A DNA stretch of 10,438 nt, taken from Antrodiella citrinella (taxonomy: Eukaryota > Basidiomycota > Agaricomycetes > Polyporales > Steccherinaceae). The stretch spans positions 1 through 10,438 of the forward strand of contig SGPM01000605.1 in NCBI GenBank assembly GCA_004802725.1. The letters are read 5' to 3'. Positions 7,801 to 10,438 of this stretch are shown one piece after another. The notes below the pieces were generated by a model. It was given only the letters and a program-made list of their open reading frames with translations, did not search any database and was not told the DNA's origin. The position numbers and the translations under genes were made by a program. Numbering within the stretch: the first letter of the stretch is position 1; the number at the start of each line of letters is the position of its first letter.

Positions 7801-9893
7801 TGAAGATGCTCCAGCACCTCGTGACATTGGATTCCTGCAGTGTGCACCTGGATGCCTCTTGGGTTCCGCGCAAGTGTGGCAAAGCGCTTGATGATGTGCT
7901 TGGGGTCAGAGGTACTTACAATCCCACGTGGTCCAACGTAGCAGTTGAAGCCAACAAGGGAGCGTACCTTTCGCCCAAGCGCAGTCGTATCATCAAGAAG
8001 AACTGACAAGCACAGCATATAGCGAGCTCGTCGGTACGCAGAATCACCATCAGTACCCCAAGACCAGATGTCGCCGTGCAGAGCTGCACCATTCGGGTGA
8101 GAGTAGTACACATCCAGGATCCGCATGACCAGATGATACAACGATTCACCGTCCTCCTGCTTACACGATGCAGATGCGAGAAAAGGTATGGCATGATACC
8201 CCTCTGATCGACCTACAGACGCCATTGCAAACACCGTTGCTTCTTTCCCGAAGCAGACATGACCGTCATCGAGGGCTTTCGCTAGAGCTTGTACCGATGC
8301 CAAGTTCACGATCTTGATGTTGGCTTGAACATTATGGCAATGTTCTCGACAGAACCCGGTAGCACTATTCTCTTCCGGCACATAGCGACAGCCCTCCTGG
8401 ATTGACACCCCGTCGCACATAAATGTCTGTCCAAGGAGGCGACGAGGAGGGTCATCAGAGATTCCAGCAAAGCGTGATGGTGCAAGGATGGTGTCAAATG
8501 CTCGGGTGATCTCTGCTACTGTGGGCGCCCCGATACATGGTAGAAGACGAACAAGGGTGATGCTCCGGCTGACAGTTGATTTCGATGGAACACCGTAAGC
8601 TTTCTGCACGGCGTACAGGAGTCTCGGGCCTCCAATAGACTTTATGAGGTAAGCGACCTCTAGTTCACGCGTACTGAAGCCTCCGCGTGGCTGATAGACA
8701 CCTCGGATGGCACGTTCCAGTTGTGTCACAATGGTACGCGGATTTGCGCCTTTCTTGAGTGAGACAGTAAGGAGTCGGCGCAAACCGCGGACATCATGCT
8801 TCGACAGGAGCATGGTGATACGCTGTTGATCATGGACGAGTTGTGTTTGAGTCGCAAGCTTGCTGATTGACATTCAAAAGCTACTCGTGATTATGATCAG
8901 TATATATATGCCGCATTATATTGATGAATCAATTACCTGGAGATTCAACGTCTTCTGTTGTTCCTTGAGTCGCCGTATAATGAGACGAAGTTGCGCAAAG
9001 GTAAGGTACTCGTATGGTGTTCTCTCTGCAGCCTCTCGTGCTCGGTTGACAAATTCATCGTATTTGCGCAAGTACGGTATACCTCGACATGCCGCACAAC
9101 AGCGTTGAGAGGACGCTCGAGCCCCTTCGCAATCCCGTGCTCGCAGAACCAAATACCCTTCACTCTCAAACGCGATGGGTTGCCATGGCTGCTCCTGTAT
9201 CGCATGCCACTGATATGGATATGTAGACCATACCGATCCAGGCTCCCACCGGATACGAACACCCATACACGGGGGAGGGGGTTTCGGCCCAATCATGGTT
9301 CCCGATGTAGTTGGCAGGACCTGGCTCGGACGAGGCACTGGTGTGTGGGTGCGGGAGTTCGAGCGAGATGATGGCGATGTTGAACGATGCGGCAAAGCAC
9401 TACGGGAACTTGTCGGAGTCGACAATAGCGATGAGAGCGCAGAAAGAGGCGGAGGGGTCGCACTGGTGGTCGAAATCGGAGTGAGATCACGATTGGCTGG
9501 TGAGGGTACCGGTATATGATCACGGGAGGAACCTAAAATAAAAAGAGAAGAAGGGGTCGAATGCGACACGGCATCGGGTTCATGACTCGCTGTGGCAATC
9601 GAAGTCTCTGGTTGTCGAGAAATGTTCAGTGCAGATGACTGAATCTCCATCAGCGAGCATAACAGAGGAGCGTCAATTGATATGCGTACCGTTTGGTTCC
9701 TTCTACCTGCTTTCTTCGCCTGCGCCACACATTTATCTGACGACCTGTGGTTCTGCAGTGACGAAGTGTTGCTTGGCTTGCGCAACCCAATCATCTTGCC
9801 ACAGAGATCACATTGAACCTTGCATGCACCTGTTGTTTCATTGTAGGAAAGGATCTCGTAGCTGATGCCGTCAATCTCGACAGGGGGGATCAT
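4900..9893 (-). CDS. Large multi-zinc-finger protein with RNase H-like transposase core, 1602 aa, four exons
   Basis: Predicted exons on the minus strand are 9893-8937, 8858-5714, 5661-5486 and 5430-4900. Introns are 78, 52 and 55 nt, and the frame is intact throughout. Order of parts: a BED-like zinc finger (C28, C31, H49, C55); a Ser/Thr/Pro-rich linker; a module at 209-273 with RIRWEPGSVWSTYPYQWH and a Cys cluster (C255, C265, C266, C269); a helical, HTH-like segment around 320-420; a transposase-like core at about 465-880; an acidic linker at about 974-1019; a basic helical segment (SSVVAALLSSKRAKKVSLRT, about 1112-1131); then C-terminal Cys/His sites, the first C1393, C1396, H1408, H1412, then a cluster from C1434 to H1464, then a C-x2-C..H finger (DTC.., NALYH..EH), and a basic end (PPTKRR). 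In the core, D468 (CDGVSIQEG), D589 (GTDGDSA), the DPKHIIKR motif and E814 (DRLEAIFGDCR) follow the same order as P-element/THAP9 transposases. I recognise the layout from unnamed Agaricomycete proteins. Start at 9893 (TTCACCATG) is preferred over an in-frame ATG at 9995, because the extra 34 codons come from a CT-rich leader. The first intron's acceptor is the weakest call. DNA binding in the nucleus is inferred; whether it is an active transposase or a host gene is open. Confidence 0.75.
6866..6893. repeat. Short 12-bp tandem repeat inside the acidic linker
   Basis: Two perfect copies of CATCTGAGTTGT (6866-6877, 6878-6889) plus four bases of a third lie inside exon 2 of the large gene. On the coding strand they give the acidic repeat DDNSDDNSDE. 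The unit length keeps the frame, as expected for replication slippage in a disordered linker. Confidence 0.8.
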
Positions 9894-10438
9894 GGTGAAG
9901 GGATGTGAAGCGATGGCGAACGAGAACGAGAACAAGAACGTTGAGTAGAGTAAGAGTGAGATCGAGAGCGACGAGCCAGAGACGATCTGATCCATCTAAT
10001 CTTGACAGGACCCCTGGCACTAGTAGGGGCTGGTTTCCTTTCCAAGAAGGGGTGGTCGATGTCTTCGCCAGCTCTACTGGGCGCCCCTCGGGTACAGCTC
10101 CGTTGTCTTGACTCCTTCACGTTTCAAGTTGCCCGCCCCCTAAGCAACCGCCGCGCAGTACATATGAGGAGGCGGGTTCCTCTCCCCGCGACGCATGTAA
10201 AGTCCTAAGAATCTTATGGGTAGGGGCAACGCCGGTTCAAAATGCGTCCAGCCCCACGTGGCAAATCTGGCTGGGATGAGTTTAAGCGCGCGGTCACTGC
10301 AGTGATCGAGAGTTCGCGCAACACATATCTCACTACGCTCGCATGTACACCACCCCAACAAATTGTATTGAGCTGTAGATAATCAATAGAAAGCTGTATA
10401 CTAAATTAAAAGTTATAAAGTGAGTGATTATCATGTCG
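9894..10438 (-). promoter_or_regulatory. CT-rich leader and promoter region of the large zinc-finger gene
   Basis: Read on the minus strand, the last 100 or so bases before the start codon are strongly pyrimidine-rich (runs of CTC, TTC and CTT), as is common just upstream of start codons in filamentous fungi. Further up are a GC-box-like GGGGGCGGGC (10131-10140) and a CACGTG E-box (10255-10260), both possible factor sites but unproven. No TATA box stands out at a sensible distance. Beyond about 10320 the sequence becomes AT-rich to the window edge. Minus-strand frames here that open at ATG 10120 and ATG 10361 have no family features. No convincing gene or RNA is visible. Confidence 0.4.

Noticed and set aside
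5658..8873. The 1071-codon frame as a complete, separate gene starting at 8873
   Set aside because: It would lack the N-terminal modules expected for the family and would end in non-conserved residues at a read-through intron, while a clean donor at 5713 leads in frame to the C-terminal zinc modules.
8916..9523. Several plus- and minus-strand frames within 8916-9523 in other registers
   Set aside because: They are shadows of exon 1 of the large gene, with no protein family features of their own.
9893..9995. N-terminal extension of the large protein from the ATG at 9995, giving a hydrophobic, signal-peptide-like stretch
   Set aside because: The Leu/Phe/Ser-rich stretch is what a CT-rich leader encodes by default. 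The ATG at 9893 has a better context and sits just ahead of the zinc finger; a nuclear protein is expected.
9890..10120. Minus-strand frame with an Arg/Ser-rich product overlapping the start of the large gene
   Set aside because: Composition follows the CT-rich leader, there is no recognisable domain, and it overlaps the start codon in another frame; at most an upstream open frame.
10230..10262. GGTTCAAAATGC as a tRNA B box
   Set aside because: It departs from the B-box consensus at the end, and no acceptor stem, anticodon arm or A box could be folded around it.
4887..10385. 10-bp inverted match TGATTATCTA (4887-4896) / TAGATAATCA (10376-10385) flanking the large gene, as transposon terminal repeats
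   Set aside because: Ten AT-rich bases can match by chance in a region this size. The match does not extend, and no target-site duplication flanks it.

Overview
The window looks like genomic DNA of a basidiomycete fungus, most likely an Agaricomycete. The three genes are split by short GT..AG introns of 48-78 nt, most with CTGAC/CTAAT/CTGAT-like branch sites. The protein types (an expanded-family BTB/POZ protein, a cytosolic-type GMC flavin oxidoreductase, and a very large zinc-finger/transposase-like protein) are ones I associate with mushroom-forming fungi. There are no rRNA or tRNA genes, no CRISPR array and no bacterial-style operons.

Layout. (1) 1-364: upstream DNA of the first gene, holding a perfect 15-bp inverted repeat (41-55 / 69-83). 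(2) 365-1711, plus strand: a four-exon BTB/POZ-domain gene, 388 aa, with a basic nuclear-localisation-like N-terminus. (3) 1712-2510: about 800 bp without an intact gene; a short frame at 2054-2197 resembles the C-terminal tail of BTB-family proteins and may be a decayed relative. (4) 2511-4614, minus strand: a seven-exon GMC oxidoreductase, 589 aa, with FAD-binding motif and both active-site histidines. (5) 4615-4899: a short spacer, promoter side of the GMC gene and 3' side of the next. (6) 4900-9893, minus strand: a four-exon gene for a 1602-aa protein with an N-terminal BED-like zinc finger, a Cys-rich conserved module, an RNase H-like transposase core with apparently intact D/D/E acidic residues, an acidic linker, and C-terminal Cys/His zinc-binding modules. 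(7) 9894-10438: its CT-rich leader and promoter region.

The genes do not form an obvious pathway. The BTB protein is probably a nuclear adaptor or regulator, and the GMC enzyme an alcohol/sugar oxidase or dehydrogenase. The large protein belongs to a family I recall as abundant in Agaricomycetes, and its order of motifs resembles P-element/THAP9 transposases. It is the most interesting item: the coding frame is intact across three introns, yet I could not find convincing terminal inverted repeats in the flanks, so it is either a domesticated transposase or an element whose ends lie outside or are not recognisable here. All gene models were joined by hand from splice signals and frame continuity and have not been checked by alignment or RNA data.
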